From Sinosporangium siamense (GTDB lineage Bacteria; Actinomycetota; Actinomycetes; Streptosporangiales; Streptosporangiaceae), in the NCBI RefSeq assembly GCF_016863435.1, contig NZ_BOOW01000026.1, forward strand, positions 62,001 through 126,000: a stretch of 64,000 nt of DNA, given 5' to 3'. This document shows positions 17,210 to 26,203 of the stretch, piece by piece. Below the pieces are notes generated by a model, which was given only the letters and a program-made list of their open reading frames with translations, was not told the origin of the DNA and did no database searches. The stretch's first letter is position 1, and each line of letters opens with the position of its first letter. The position numbers and the translations under genes were made by a program.

Positions 17210-17235
17210 GCCGGTACGGCTTCCGCCGTACCGGC
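17210..17235 (-). terminator. terminator of the Entner-Doudoroff operon
   Basis: GCCGGTACGGC pairs perfectly with GCCGTACCGGC across a four-base loop, only eight bases beyond the eda stop codon. Confidence 0.75.
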
Positions 17236-17243
17236 AGGGTTTG

Positions 17244-17858
17244 TCAGGCGAGCTTGGCGGCCTCCGCCGCGAGCCCCTCGATGCGGGCATAGTCGCCGGA
17301 GGCGATCGCGTCGGCGGGGGTCAGCCAGGTGCCGCCCACGCAGCCGACGTTGGGCAGCGCCAGATAGGCGGCCGCCGTCTCGGGCTTGACGCCGCCGGTG
17401 GGGCAGAAACGCACGTCGGGCAGCGGGCCGGCCAACGACTTCAGATAGGCCACGCCGCCCGCCGCCTCGGCGGGGAAGAACTTCATGTCGGTGATCCCGC
17501 GCTCGGCCAGCGCCATCGCCTCAGAGGCGGTGGCCGCCCCGGGCAGGAACGGCACGCCGCTCACGATCAGGGCGGTGGCCAGTTCGGGCGTGGTGCCGGG
17601 CGACACCAGGAAGCGTGCGCCCGCCGCGGTGGCCGCCGTGATGTCGGCGGAGGTGCGCACCGTGCCCGCGCCGATCATGGCGTAGGGCACTTCCTCGCTG
17701 ATGCGCTTGATCGCCTCAAGAGCCGCCTCGGTCCGCAGAGTGACCTCGATGACCGGCAGACCTCCCGCCACGAGCGCGCGGGCCAAGGGCACGGCGGTGG
17801 CCGCGTCCTCGATCACGACCACGGGCACCACGGGGGACAGGTCCAGCAGGCTGCTCAT
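17244..17858 (-). CDS. eda: KDPG aldolase
   Basis: A 204-residue class I aldolase splitting 2-keto-3-deoxy-6-phosphogluconate into pyruvate and glyceraldehyde-3-phosphate, the last Entner-Doudoroff step. Visible are the catalytic Glu38 in [11 protein letters not shown], the GAGTV loop, the Schiff-base Lys126 in [14 protein letters not shown], and the phosphate-binding FCPTGGV and VGGTWLTP. Length is normal. It is last in the zwf-edd-glk-eda operon, 25 bases after glk, followed by a hairpin. Confidence 0.94.
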   Translation of the reverse strand: MSSLLDLSPVVPVVVIEDAATAVPLARALVAGGLPVIEVTLRTEAALEAIKRISEEVPYAMIGAGTVRTSADITAATAAGARFLVSPGTTPELATALIVSGVPFLPGAATASEAMALAERGITDMKFFPAEAAGGVAYLKSLAGPLPDVRFCPTGGVKPETAAAYLALPNVGCVGGTWLTPADAIASGDYARIEGLAAEAAKLA

Positions 17859-17883
17859 CGAATCTCCTTAAGCATTGGCGGTG

Positions 17884-18861
17884 TCAAGTGTTCCATCCGC
17901 GTTCGCGCGAGCGCTGGGCAAGCCATACCGCGGCCCCGGTGAGCGCCGGCTGCGGGGCGACGATCACGTTCGTCCCGATCGCCGCCAGGTACCCGCCGAG
18001 GGTCGGTGTAGCCGAAAACCGTGCCCGAAACTCACTCTTTTCCACCATTTCCACGATTCGCGGGAGTACACCTCCTCCGATATACACCCCACCCCGGGCC
18101 CCCAGGGTGAGCGCCACGTTCGCCGCGAAGCTTCCCAGCAACCCGCAGAACACCTCGATCGCCTCGGAACATAGCGGATCGGTTGTCCGTGTCACTATCT
18201 CCGCCGCCTTCAACTCCGGCGCGTCCACCCCGTGCACCAAGGCCAGCCCCCGGTGCAACCGGGTCAGCCCCGGCCCCGACAGCAGGTGCTCGGCCACCAC
18301 ATGGGGCAGGCCGTCGGCGCGCAGCGCGCGCACCACCTCGTGCTCCCGGTCGTCGACCACCGGAACCGCCACGTGCCCGCCCTCCCCCGGAACAGGCACC
18401 CACCCCGTCGACGTCGGCACAAGGCCGGCCACGCCGAGCCCGGTACCCGGGCCCAGCACGGCCTTCACACCGTCCCCCGGAGGGGGACCTCCCAGCGAGA
18501 CAAGATCGTTCTCGGTGAGGTATGGCAAGGACAGCGCGAGCGCCTCAAAGTCGTTGAGCAGCTCGACTTCGGGCAGGCCGAGATCGTAGACCGACCCCGA
18601 CCATCCCGCGTTGGTGAGCTCGTACCTGTCCCCTTTGACCGGGCCCGCCACGGCCAGGCAGGCCGCTCCCGGCCGCACTCCGCCCCCATGCTCAGCGAGA
18701 TAGGCGGCTACGGCTCCGGGAAGCCCGCTGTAATCGGCCCCGGTCAGTACGGCTGTCGCCTCCGGTCGTCCGCCGGCCGAGGTGACCAACCCGAATCGCG
18801 CGTTGGTCCCCCCGACGTCGGCCACGAGCCACGGCAGCGGCAGCGAGGAAGGAGCCCTCAT
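17884..18861 (-). CDS. glk: glucokinase, Glk (proteobacterial-type) family
   Basis: A 325-residue ATP-dependent hexokinase-fold enzyme making glucose-6-phosphate. The phosphate-1 motif is [15 protein letters not shown], the catalytic base lies in [17 protein letters not shown], the adenosine/phosphate-2 motif is [15 protein letters not shown], and GEGGHVAV and [13 protein letters not shown] follow. It belongs to the group A Glk family rather than the ROK glucokinases that dominate in Streptomyces, so the operon may have been assembled or acquired as a unit (inference). Its ATG overlaps the edd stop by four bases. Confidence 0.92.
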   Translation of the reverse strand: MRAPSSLPLPWLVADVGGTNARFGLVTSAGGRPEATAVLTGADYSGLPGAVAAYLAEHGGGVRPGAACLAVAGPVKGDRYELTNAGWSGSVYDLGLPEVELLNDFEALALSLPYLTENDLVSLGGPPPGDGVKAVLGPGTGLGVAGLVPTSTGWVPVPGEGGHVAVPVVDDREHEVVRALRADGLPHVVAEHLLSGPGLTRLHRGLALVHGVDAPELKAAEIVTRTTDPLCSEAIEVFCGLLGSFAANVALTLGARGGVYIGGGVLPRIVEMVEKSEFRARFSATPTLGGYLAAIGTNVIVAPQPALTGAAVWLAQRSRERGWNT

Positions 18862-20702
18862 CCGGCGAGCCCGCCGAACACCGAGGCCCCACGCTCGGCC
18901 GGTCCCACGCCCGGCCGGAACACTCCGAACAACTCACGACCCGTCCCCGACCACGCCTCGTCGCTCAGCGGCGCGCCCGAGGGCGTGCGGGCCGACAACT
19001 CGCCGGCCGGCACCAGCAGGTCGAGCGTGCCGGCCTTCGCGTCGAGTCTGATCGGGTCGCCGTCTCTGACCAGAGCCAGAGCGCCGCCCCGCGCGGCCTC
19101 GGGGGACAGGTGAATGGCCGAGGGCACCTTGCCCGAGGCCCCCGACATACGGCCGTCGGTGACGATCGCGACCCGCTGCCCCCGGTCGAGCAGCACCGCC
19201 AGCGGCGGCGTCAGCTTGTGCAACTCGGGCATGCCGTTCGCGCTCGGACCCTGGTAGCGGATGACCGCCACGAAGTCCTGCCCGTCGAGCTCGCCCGCCT
19301 CGAACGCGGCCAGCAGTTCCGTCTGGTCGTCGAACACCCGCGCCGGCGCCTCTACCACCAGGTGCTCCGGCTTGACCGCCGACACCTTGGTCACGGCCCG
19401 CCCGAGGTTGCCCGACAACATGTGGATGCCGCCGTCGGCGGAGAACGGCTGGGCCACGCCGCGCAGCACCTCGGTGTCGGCACTCGGCTCGACCCGCTCG
19501 CGCCACACCAGCTCGCCCTCCTTGAGCTCCGGCGCCGAACGGTAGTGCCCGAGCCCTTGGCCGGCGACCGTGAGCACGTCCTCGTGGAGCAGGCCCGCGT
19601 CCAGCAGCTCGCCGATGAGCACCTGCATGCCACCGGCCGCCTGGAAGTGGTTCACGTCGGCCTGCCCGTTGGGGTACATCCGCGTCAGCAGCGGCACCAC
19701 CTCCGACAGGGCGGCGAAGTCGTCCCAGGTCAGCTCGATGCCCGCGGCGGCGGCGATCGCGATCAGGTGCAGCGTGTGGTTGGTCGACCCGCCCGTGGCG
19801 AGCAGCGCCACGACCGCGTTCACCATCGCCCGCTCGTCCACCAGCCGGCCGACCGGCGTGTAGGCGGCGCCGTGCGCGGTCAGCTCCGTGACGCGCCGGG
19901 CCGCCGCCGCGGTCAGCGCCGTGCGCAGCTCGCTGTGCGGGTTGACGAACGTCGCCCCCGGCAGGTGCAGGCCCATGACCTCCATCAGCACCTGGTTGGA
20001 GTTGGCTGTGCCGTAGAAGGTGCACGTGCCGGGCGAGTGGTAGGACTGCGCCTCCGCGTCGAGCATCTCCGCCCGGCCGATCCGGCCCTCGGCGAACAGC
20101 TGCCGCGAGCGCGCCTTCACCTTGTTGGGCAGGCCCGACGTCATCGGCCCCGCAGGCACGAACAGCGCCGGCAGGTGCCCGAAGCGCAGGGCGCCGATCA
20201 GCAGGCCCGGCACGATCTTGTCGCACACCCCGAGCAGCAGCGCCGCGTCGAACATGTCGTGCGACAGGGCGATGGCGGTCGACATCGCGATCACGTCACG
20301 GCTGTACAGGGACAGCTCCATCCCGGCGCGGCCCTGCGTGATCCCGTCGCACATCGCCGGCACGCCCCCGGCGACCTGGGCCACCGCTCCAGCCTCGCGG
20401 GCCGCGGCCTTCAGCGCCGCCGGATAGGTCTCGTACGGCTGATGCGCCGAGAGCATGTCGTTGTAGCTCGTGACGATGGCGATGCCCGGCTTCGCCGTAC
20501 CCCGCAGGTCGAGCTTGTCGGCCGGGCCGCACGCGGCGAACCCGTGCGCGAGGTTGGCGCAGCCGAGGCCCGTGCGGGCGGGGCCGCGCGCGGCGGCGTC
20601 GTCGGCGTCCCTGGCGAGCCGGTCGAGGTAGGCGGCCCGCCTGGCCGCGCCGCGCTCCCGGACCCGGCCGGTGACCTCGGCGACCTTGCTGACCACGCTC
20701 AC
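18858..20702 (-). CDS. edd: 6-phosphogluconate dehydratase
   Basis: A 614-residue IlvD/Edd-family enzyme converting 6-phosphogluconate to KDPG. The cluster-binding cysteines lie in [25 protein letters not shown] and [32 protein letters not shown] and the C-terminal [21 protein letters not shown] are also typical. Length suits Edd (about 600) rather than dihydroxyacid dehydratase, and the operon partners settle the assignment. It overlaps zwf upstream and glk downstream by four bases each, so the three are translationally coupled. Confidence 0.95.
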   Translation of the reverse strand: MSVVSKVAEVTGRVRERGAARRAAYLDRLARDADDAAARGPARTGLGCANLAHGFAACGPADKLDLRGTAKPGIAIVTSYNDMLSAHQPYETYPAALKAAAREAGAVAQVAGGVPAMCDGITQGRAGMELSLYSRDVIAMSTAIALSHDMFDAALLLGVCDKIVPGLLIGALRFGHLPALFVPAGPMTSGLPNKVKARSRQLFAEGRIGRAEMLDAEAQSYHSPGTCTFYGTANSNQVLMEVMGLHLPGATFVNPHSELRTALTAAAARRVTELTAHGAAYTPVGRLVDERAMVNAVVALLATGGSTNHTLHLIAIAAAAGIELTWDDFAALSEVVPLLTRMYPNGQADVNHFQAAGGMQVLIGELLDAGLLHEDVLTVAGQGLGHYRSAPELKEGELVWRERVEPSADTEVLRGVAQPFSADGGIHMLSGNLGRAVTKVSAVKPEHLVVEAPARVFDDQTELLAAFEAGELDGQDFVAVIRYQGPSANGMPELHKLTPPLAVLLDRGQRVAIVTDGRMSGASGKVPSAIHLSPEAARGGALALVRDGDPIRLDAKAGTLDLLVPAGELSARTPSGAPLSDEAWSGTGRELFGVFRPGVGPAERGASVFGGLAG

Positions 20703-22192
20703 AGCGCTACCTCTTCCTCGAGTTCCTCGTGCCAGGTCCGCCCGCTGCGGCCGAGCAGTTCACGCGCGCCGGGCGGTCCGGCGACACCCGCCGGGTAAGG
20801 CTCGGGCGGGGTGCCCGTCGCCTCCCAGGTGGCGAGAATCGGGTCGATCCACCGCCAGGCGGCCTCCACCTCGTCGCGGCGCATGAACAACGTGGGGTTG
20901 CCCGCGAGCACGTCCATGAGCAGCCGCTCGTAGGCGTCGGGCACCCGCCCGCCGAACGCCTTGCCGAAGCTCAGCTCCAGCGGCACCGGACGCAGCGCCA
21001 CCTCTCCCGCACCCGGCTCCTTGGCCATGATGTGCATCTGGATGCCCTCGCTGGGCTGGAGCCGCAGCACCAGCTTGTTGGGGGAGCCGCCGGGGAAGAT
21101 GGAGTGCGGCACGTCCTTGAACTGCACCACGATCTCCGAGCAGCGCGTCGGCATACGCTTGCCCGTGCGCAGATAGAAGGGCACACCCGCCCAGCGCCAG
21201 TTCTTCACCTCGGCGCGGATCGCCGCGAAGGTCTCCACCTGGCGGCTGGCCCGCGTCGGCGGCGTGCTGCCGGGCTCGTCGAGGTAGCCCGGCACCCTCC
21301 TGTCGCCGGCGATGCCCTCGGTGTACTGCCCCCGCACGGTGAACCGGTCGGCCTCGGTGCCGGAGATGGGCCGCAGCGACTCCAGCACCTTGACCTTCTC
21401 GTCGCGGATCGCCTCACGGTCGTTGCGGGACGGCGGCTCCATCGCGACCAGGCACAGCAGCTGCAGGAGGTGGTTCTGCACCATGTCCCGCATCGCGCCC
21501 GCGTGGTCGTAGTAGCCGCGCCGCCCCGGGGTGCCCACGGTCTCGGCCACGGTGATCTGCACGTGGTCGATCCACAGGGAGTTCCAGATCGGCTCAAGGA
21601 AGGCGTTGGCGAACCGCAGCACCAGCAGGTTCTGCACCGTCTCCTTGCCGAGGTAGTGGTCGATGCGGAAGGTCTGCGACTCGGAGAAGATCTCGCCGAC
21701 CTCGTCGTTGATGCGCCGGGCGCTTTCGAGGTTCCGGCCGAGCGGCTTCTCCAGCACCACCCGGGACGAGGGGGTGACGAGCCCGGCGAGGCGCAGCTCA
21801 CGGCAGAACGGGCCGAAGGTCATCGGCGGGCTGGCGAGGTAGAACACCCGGTCGCGCTGCTCGTGCCCGGCGAGCAGCCCGCGGACCCTGGCCCACCCGC
21901 GGGCGTCGCCGCCGTCGCCGGACACGTCGATGGAAACGTGGTGGAGGCGGCCCAGGAAGCGGCCGAGGTCGCGCAGGTCGGCACCGCGCTCGGCCAGCTC
22001 CGCGTGGACTTTGCCGCGGAAGTCCGCGTCGGTGAGGCCGCTGCGGGACATCGCGATGATCCGGGTCTGCGGGGCGAGCAGGCCGTCGCGGTCGCAGTGC
22101 TGGAGCGCGGGGATCAGCTTGCGCATGGCGAGGTCGCCGGTGCCGCCGAAGATGACCAGGTCGGCGGGCCTGCGGGAAAGGGCCGCGCTCAC
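20699..22192 (-). CDS. zwf: glucose-6-phosphate 1-dehydrogenase
   Basis: About 497 residues; oxidises glucose-6-phosphate to 6-phosphogluconolactone with NADP+ or NAD+. The nucleotide fold is [19 protein letters not shown], the substrate motif [22 protein letters not shown] (Asp-His-Tyr-Leu-Gly-Lys), and [19 protein letters not shown] is conserved. I chose GTG 22192 because family similarity starts there; the frame is open to a TTG at 22249 (516 residues). No 6-phosphogluconolactonase gene is in the operon, so that step is spontaneous or encoded elsewhere. It is the first gene of the Entner-Doudoroff operon. Confidence 0.92.
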   Translation of the reverse strand: MSAALSRRPADLVIFGGTGDLAMRKLIPALQHCDRDGLLAPQTRIIAMSRSGLTDADFRGKVHAELAERGADLRDLGRFLGRLHHVSIDVSGDGGDARGWARVRGLLAGHEQRDRVFYLASPPMTFGPFCRELRLAGLVTPSSRVVLEKPLGRNLESARRINDEVGEIFSESQTFRIDHYLGKETVQNLLVLRFANAFLEPIWNSLWIDHVQITVAETVGTPGRRGYYDHAGAMRDMVQNHLLQLLCLVAMEPPSRNDREAIRDEKVKVLESLRPISGTEADRFTVRGQYTEGIAGDRRVPGYLDEPGSTPPTRASRQVETFAAIRAEVKNWRWAGVPFYLRTGKRMPTRCSEIVVQFKDVPHSIFPGGSPNKLVLRLQPSEGIQMHIMAKEPGAGEVALRPVPLELSFGKAFGGRVPDAYERLLMDVLAGNPTLFMRRDEVEAAWRWIDPILATWEATGTPPEPYPAGVAGPPGARELLGRSGRTWHEELEEEVAL

Positions 22193-22264
22193 CGGGAGCT
22201 CTGCTGGACGCGCGGGTTCGACACGGTGGTGCTCCGAACGATCTACCAAAGAAGGACAGATCGG

Positions 22265-22294
22265 ACACTATCTCGGATGTTTGGTTCTGTTCAA
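22265..22294 (-). promoter_or_regulatory. putative promoter of the zwf operon
   Basis: On the minus strand TTGAAC (22294-22289) and TAGTGT (22270-22265) are separated by 18 bases in an AT-rich gap. This would give a leader of about 65 bases to GTG 22192. Confidence 0.45.
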
Positions 22295-22321
22295 GCTGAG
22301 TTTTGTAATTCTAGATGAATA

Positions 22322-22341
22322 AGTCATGACTTCTCATGACT
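22322..22341. promoter_or_regulatory. inverted-repeat operator between zwf and ROK regulator
   Basis: AGTCATGA-CTTC-TCATGACT is a perfect 8+8 inverted repeat in the divergent intergenic region, upstream of both genes. A ROK or other regulator dimer binding here could co-control the Entner-Doudoroff operon and the ROK gene. Confidence 0.55.
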
Positions 22342-22369
22342 GAAGGGGCTGTGATTGACTTAGGCCCTG

Positions 22370-23554
22370 ATGTCTCGACGTACCGCCGCAGCGCTCGCCA
22401 CCAGCGGAGAGGTGCTGCGCCTCATACGCACCGGGGAGGCCGTGACCAGGTCCGATCTCGGCCGCGTCACCGGACTTTCCCGTCCCGCCGTCTCACTCCG
22501 CGTCAGCGAGCTCATCGAGCACGGCCTGGTCGTGGAGGACAGCGAAGGCCCCTCCACCGGAGGCCGGCCGCCGACCCGCCTCGTGTTCAACAACGCGGGC
22601 GGCGTCATCCTGGTCGCCGCCCTCGGCGTGAGCCGGACCCAGATCGCCGTATGCGACCTGTCCGGCGCGCCCATCGCCCGCGCCGACCTCGCCATCGACG
22701 TGGAAGAGGGCCCCGACGTCGTCCTGCCCCTCGTCCTGGACACCTGGTCCGACCTGCTCGGCGACCGCCCCGTCGCCCACGTGCGCGGCGTCGGCATGGG
22801 CGTGCCGGCGACCGTCGAGTTCGCCGCCGGGCGCGCCGAGAGCACCCGCGTCATGGCGAGCTGGACCGGCGTCGTCATCCCGCCCATCGTCGCCGCGCGG
22901 TTCCCCGTGCCGGTCTTCGTCGACAACGACGTCAACGTCATCGCCATCGGCGAGCACCGCGCGGGCTACGCGGGCGAGGTGGAGGACCTGCTGTTCGTCA
23001 AGGTCTCCACCCGCATCGGCGCCGGCGTCATCGCCGGCGGGCACATCCTGCGCGGCGCCCTCGGCGCCGCCGGCGAGATCGGCCACATCCCCGTCCAGCG
23101 CGGCGGGGGAGTGCTCTGCCGGTGCGGCAACACCGACTGCGTCGACTCCGTCGCCAGCGGCACCGCCATCCTCCGCGACCTGCGCGACCGCGGCCGCCGC
23201 GTGTCCTCCCTCACCGACGTGACCGCCCTCGTCCGCAGCGGCGACGCCGAGACCATGACCGTCGTCCGCGACGCCGGCCGCAGCCTCGGCGAGGTCATCG
23301 CCTCCGCCGTCAACGTGCTCAACCCGGCCGTCGTCGTCCTCGGCGGCGACGTCGCCGAAGCCTTCCAGCCCCTCGTCTCCGGCGTCCGCGAAGTCGTCTA
23401 CCGCCGCTCCACCGCCCTCGCCACCCGCAACCTCCGCATCGAACGCAGCCGCCTCGGCCCCGGCGCCGGCATCACCGGCTGCGCCCTGATGGTGATGGAC
23501 CACATCCTCGCCCCGGACGTCGTGGACGCCCGCTTGGCGATCCACACCCTCTAG
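22370..23554 (+). CDS. ROK-family transcriptional regulator
   Basis: A 394-residue repressor. An N-terminal winged helix (GEAVTRSDLGRVTGLSRPAV, then VSELIEHGLV) is joined to a ROK domain. That domain has the VFVDNDVNVIAIGE segment, ASARIGAG-like KVSTRIGAGVIAGG, GEIGHI, and a zinc-type loop LCRCGNTDCVDSVASG in place of the usual CxCGxxGCLE. The ligand is probably a sugar. An in-frame TAG at 22361 rules out starts before ATG 22370, and no ribosome site is visible. It diverges from the Entner-Doudoroff operon and is the obvious candidate regulator of it (inference). Confidence 0.9.
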   Translation: MSRRTAAALATSGEVLRLIRTGEAVTRSDLGRVTGLSRPAVSLRVSELIEHGLVVEDSEGPSTGGRPPTRLVFNNAGGVILVAALGVSRTQIAVCDLSGAPIARADLAIDVEEGPDVVLPLVLDTWSDLLGDRPVAHVRGVGMGVPATVEFAAGRAESTRVMASWTGVVIPPIVAARFPVPVFVDNDVNVIAIGEHRAGYAGEVEDLLFVKVSTRIGAGVIAGGHILRGALGAAGEIGHIPVQRGGGVLCRCGNTDCVDSVASGTAILRDLRDRGRRVSSLTDVTALVRSGDAETMTVVRDAGRSLGEVIASAVNVLNPAVVVLGGDVAEAFQPLVSGVREVVYRRSTALATRNLRIERSRLGPGAGITGCALMVMDHILAPDVVDARLAIHTL

Positions 23555-23842
23555 AGGAACGTGCCCGGCCCCCGGCGGTCTTGTGCGCGGCCCTCGGGGG
23601 GTTAAGGTACGGCACAGGCCTCCGGCAGCGCCGTGATCGCGGCCTGTCCGCGTTCAGGCCGGCCGCCGTCGCAGCCGGGGTCGCCGCCTCGACGAACAGA
23701 CGGAAACCCTCTGCGCGCACCTGGGCAGGTGAGCCCTACGCCGACGGCATCGGACCGACAGGCCCCACCCCTGCGACGCCTGGCGGCGCGGAGGTCCCCT
23801 ACCAGATCGACCGCCTCACCGACGCCCTGTTCTAGCCCTGTC
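23555..23842. other. gap before the CRISPR remnant
   Basis: About 290 bases with no credible gene. It lies where the leader of the array would be expected. The clear AT-rich leader usual for active arrays is missing. Confidence 0.4.
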
Positions 23843-24116
23843 CTGCTCCCCGCGCGCGTGGGGGCGAGGCCAGGGGCAGCCGGGCTACGGCCGGCAAAAC
23901 CTTCTGCTCCCCGCGCGCGTGGGGGCAAGCCGCGTGAGCACCGGTTCGTCGTCCTCGATCAGTTGTCCTCCCCACGTGGGGATGGTCCCGAGGTGGTCGA
24001 CGGCATCCGCGACGTGGCGAGTTGCTCCCCGCACGTATGAGAGTGTCCCCGCGATCTCGTTGGCGATACGCGGAGGGTCGGTGTCAGCTCCGCACCTGTG
24101 GGGGTGTTTCATCCCG
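23843..24116 (+). CRISPR. degenerate type I-E-like CRISPR array, five repeats, no cas genes
   Basis: Repeats start near 23843, 23904, 23965, 24023 and 24084. Repeats 1 and 2 are nearly identical 29-mers (CTGCTCCCCGCGCGCG then TGGGGGC(G/A)AG). Repeat 3 (GTCCTCCCCACGTGGGG then ATGGTCCCG) is shortened to about 26. Repeats 4 and 5 are strongly mutated but keep GCTCC-CGCAC and GTCCCCG/ATCCCG ends. All four spacers are 32 bases, giving a 61-base period (58 where repeat 3 lost three bases). Size and sequence match actinobacterial type I-E repeats. Decay increases left to right, as at a trailer end. Confidence 0.75.
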
Positions 24117-24230
24117 ACTTCTGGTAGCGAAGCATCGGTGTCCCGCAGGCGGTGAGCACTGGTCGGTCGGGGTGGGCGGCGAACCGCCGGTAAGGGGTGT
24201 GGTCGGCCATCCGAAGCGTGCTGTGAAGGT

Positions 24231-24258
24231 GGCGGAGCCTCGCTCGTGGGGCTCCGCC
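24231..24258 (-). terminator. terminator of the DUF2470 gene
   Basis: GGCGGAGCC pairs with GGCTCCGCC across a 10-base loop, 16 bases beyond the minus-strand stop. Confidence 0.6.
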
Positions 24259-24274
24259 GTACGGGAAGGGGCTG

Positions 24275-25009
24275 TCAGCGGCAGAGGAGGCAGCGGAGGG
24301 CCTTTTCGAGGGCGCGGCAGCTGGTGGCGGGCTCGGGCCAGGGGAGGCGGATGAGGGTGGGGCGGTCGACGCCGACGCGCAGGGTGGCGCCGAAGCGGTC
24401 GAGCTCCCACAGCCAGGACTCGGGGGCGGGTTCGCCCATGAGGGAGGCGACGACGGTGCGGATCTGGGCGCGGTGGGCCGAGTTCACGTGGTGGATCATG
24501 CTTTCCGCGGCGTCCAAGAAGGGGTCGGGTTCGGCGTCGAGATAGTCGCACGCGTCCAGCACACCCGAGTCGCCGCCGGTGAGGTAGATCACCTGGCCGA
24601 CGTCCACACGGAGCAGGCGGGGGGCGCCCGGGTCGCCCCGGCGTTCCAGCGCCTCGAACAATCCCTCGTCGGGGCAGCGTTCGGCCACGGCCACCGCGGC
24701 CGCGCGGGCGTCCTTGGCGGGCACCTCCTCCGCCCATCCCTGCACCTTGAGCAGTCCGCGCGGCTGTTCGACGGCGCCGAGGTCGCGGGTGGCGGTCAGG
24801 TCGACCGTCACCACGGTCTCGCCGGGGGCGGCGTGCAGCGGCTCGCCGGGGCGCACGAGGAGAACGGGCCGGCCCTTGGCGTCGACACCGCCGCGGGCGG
24901 GGCCGGCGGGCGCGTCCGAGCCCGCGACGGACACATGGCCTGGCACTGCCACGGCGGCCAGCGAACGGATCCTTTCGGGGATCGGAGGTGCGGTTAGCGG
25001 CTGCTGCAT
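24275..25009 (-). CDS. DUF2470-domain protein, iron-box controlled
   Basis: A 244-residue cytoplasmic protein. The C-terminal 80 residues are a DUF2470 module (AAESMIHHVNSAHRAQIRTV, WELDRFGATLRVGVDRPTLIRLPWP); the N-terminal part resembles a split-barrel flavin-type fold. DUF2470 is also found at the end of HugZ-like heme-utilisation proteins. In actinobacteria the function is unproven, but an iron/heme role fits. ATG 25009 has GGAG eight bases upstream; the frame opens at a TTG (25033) inside the promoter. An IdeR/DmdR-type box at 25039-25057 covers its promoter, predicting expression under iron limitation. Confidence 0.8.
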   Translation of the reverse strand: MQQPLTAPPIPERIRSLAAVAVPGHVSVAGSDAPAGPARGGVDAKGRPVLLVRPGEPLHAAPGETVVTVDLTATRDLGAVEQPRGLLKVQGWAEEVPAKDARAAAVAVAERCPDEGLFEALERRGDPGAPRLLRVDVGQVIYLTGGDSGVLDACDYLDAEPDPFLDAAESMIHHVNSAHRAQIRTVVASLMGEPAPESWLWELDRFGATLRVGVDRPTLIRLPWPEPATSCRALEKALRCLLCR

Positions 25010-25038
25010 TCCCGGGTCTCCTAGAGTCGGCAATCTGT

Positions 25039-25057
25039 TAAGGTAAGGCTTGCCTTA
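25039..25057. promoter_or_regulatory. IdeR/DmdR-type iron box
   Basis: TAAGGTAAGGCTTGCCTTA matches the actinobacterial iron box TWAGGTWAGSCTWACCTWA at 18 of 19 positions and is near-palindromic. It lies 30 bases before the DUF2470 start and 32 bases before the rpsD start, placed to repress both. A partial second half-site (ACTACCTAACC) follows at about 25064-25074. Confidence 0.82.
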
Positions 25058-25088
25058 GTAAGTACTACCTAACCATAGTGAGGTGAAC

Positions 25089-25703
25089 GTGCGCTACACC
25101 GGGCCGAAAGTGCGTCTTTCACGACGCGCGGGCGTCCCCCTGACCAGGAAGGCCGTGCGCTATTTCGAAGCGCGGCCTTACCCGCCGGGCGAGCACGGAC
25201 GCAAGACCAACCGGCGCAACGCGGGCGACTACAGCACGCGGCTGATGGAGAAGCAGAAGCTCCGGTGGTATTACGACGTGTCGGAGAAGCAGCTCCGCCG
25301 CTATTGGGACATCGCGCTCCGCAAGCCGGGCCGCTCCGGAGCCGAGCTGGTGGTGCTCCTGGAGACGCGCCTCGCCTCCATCGTCCTGCGCGCGGGACTC
25401 GCCCCGTCGATCTACGCGGCGCGGCAATATGTGAACCACGGCCACATCACGGTCGACGGCCGCAAGGTCGACATCCCGAGCTACCTCGTGAAGCCGGGTC
25501 AGACTATCGGCGTGCGCCCGCGGTCGCGCCAGATGCAGCCGTTCGTGGCCGCAGCCGAGGGCATCTACGCCGACGAGCGCACCGCGCCCTACCTCTCGGT
25601 GGACCACCAGGAGCTGCGGATCACCCTCCTCGCCCGCCCCGAGCGCACACAGATCGCCGTGCCGGTCGACGAGCAGCTCGTCGTCGAGCACTACTCACGC
25701 TGA
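25089..25703 (+). CDS. rpsD: 30S ribosomal protein S4, stand-alone copy
   Basis: A 204-206 residue primary 16S-binding protein. The N-terminal domain includes KAVRYFEARPYPPGEHGRKT and LMEKQKLRWYYDVSEKQLRRY. An S4 RNA-binding domain follows (LETRLASIVLRAGLAPSIYAARQYVNHGHI), ending DEQLVVEHYSR. It has no cysteines. GTG 25089 fits the AGTGAGG site better than GTG 25083. It is not in an alpha-operon context, has its own terminator, and is divergent from DUF2470 with an iron box between. It may be a paralog of the housekeeping S4 used under iron stress (inference; needs a genome check). Confidence 0.92.
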   Translation: MRYTGPKVRLSRRAGVPLTRKAVRYFEARPYPPGEHGRKTNRRNAGDYSTRLMEKQKLRWYYDVSEKQLRRYWDIALRKPGRSGAELVVLLETRLASIVLRAGLAPSIYAARQYVNHGHITVDGRKVDIPSYLVKPGQTIGVRPRSRQMQPFVAAAEGIYADERTAPYLSVDHQELRITLLARPERTQIAVPVDEQLVVEHYSR

Positions 25704-25720
25704 CCCACCGCTCCTCCCCG

Positions 25721-25755
25721 CGTCGAAGGCGGCCGCGCCCCGGCCGCCTTCGACG
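25721..25755 (+). terminator. terminator of rpsD
   Basis: CGTCGAAGGCGGCCG pairs perfectly over 15 bp with its complement around a CGCCC loop and is followed by TTT, 17 bases after the rpsD stop. Confidence 0.85.
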
Positions 25756-25769
25756 TTTCCTGGCGGTCA

Positions 25770-26018
25770 TCACTCCCGGGGCTCCAGCCGGAACACGCGC
25801 GGTTCGCGGCCCGAGACGGCCGCATAGTGCTCGTACGGTGGCCACACGCCGAGCACCCGGTCGAAGGCGCGGCCGCGTTCGTCCCCGGTGAGCAGCCGGG
25901 CCGCGACCCGGAGGGGCCGGCCGCGCACGGCGATGACGGCGTCGGGGGCAGCGAGCAGGTTGGCGCTCCACGCGGACCGCCGCGGCCGGACCTCGTTCTC
26001 GCCATGTTCGGCCTCCAC
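25770..26018 (-). pseudogene. C-terminal fragment of a DDN-type F420-dependent nitroreductase
   Basis: The 82-codon frame carries WSANLLAAPDAVIAVRGRP, ARLLTGDERGRAFDRVLGVWP and YEHYAAVSGREPRVFRLEP. This is the C-terminal two thirds of the nitroreductase/quinone-reductase family that uses deazaflavin F420 (normally about 140-150 residues). The N-terminal beta-strand region with the first F420 contacts is absent, replaced by MEAEHGENEVRPRR. It is probably a relic, though a short expressed protein cannot be excluded. It sits beside two other gene fragments. Confidence 0.6.
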
Positions 26019-26131
26019 TGAGAGGCGACATGCTCAAGGCGAGGATCCTAGTGAAGCCGCCGTCCCGCTGACCGCTCCCACGGCCCGGCCATACCGAAGG
26101 AGTCTCGCCCTGGCCGCGGGGCGCTGCCTTA

Positions 26132-26169
26132 CCCCGCCCGATCGTCTGCACGCGGACGATCGGGCGGGG
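26132..26169. terminator. strong hairpin between two gene fragments
   Basis: CCCCGCCCGATCGTC and its exact complement form a 15-bp stem with an eight-base loop, 34 bases beyond the minus-strand fragment ending at 26204. Confidence 0.75.
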
Positions 26170-26203
26170 GCGCAGACGAGGCGGCCGTACGGCACCGGGG
26201 CTC

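Noticed and set aside
22336-23835. 499-codon plus-strand frame over the ROK gene
   Set aside because: Almost pure Arg/Pro/His/Gly translation of a shifted frame; the ROK frame has clear domains.
23885-24112. Small minus-strand frame (75 codons) across the CRISPR remnant
   Set aside because: Lies over the repeat-spacer array; coding appearance is due to the 61-base period.
24231-24258. Considered as part of the CRISPR array because of its GC-rich dyad
   Set aside because: It is out of phase with the 61-base period and is positioned as the DUF2470 terminator.
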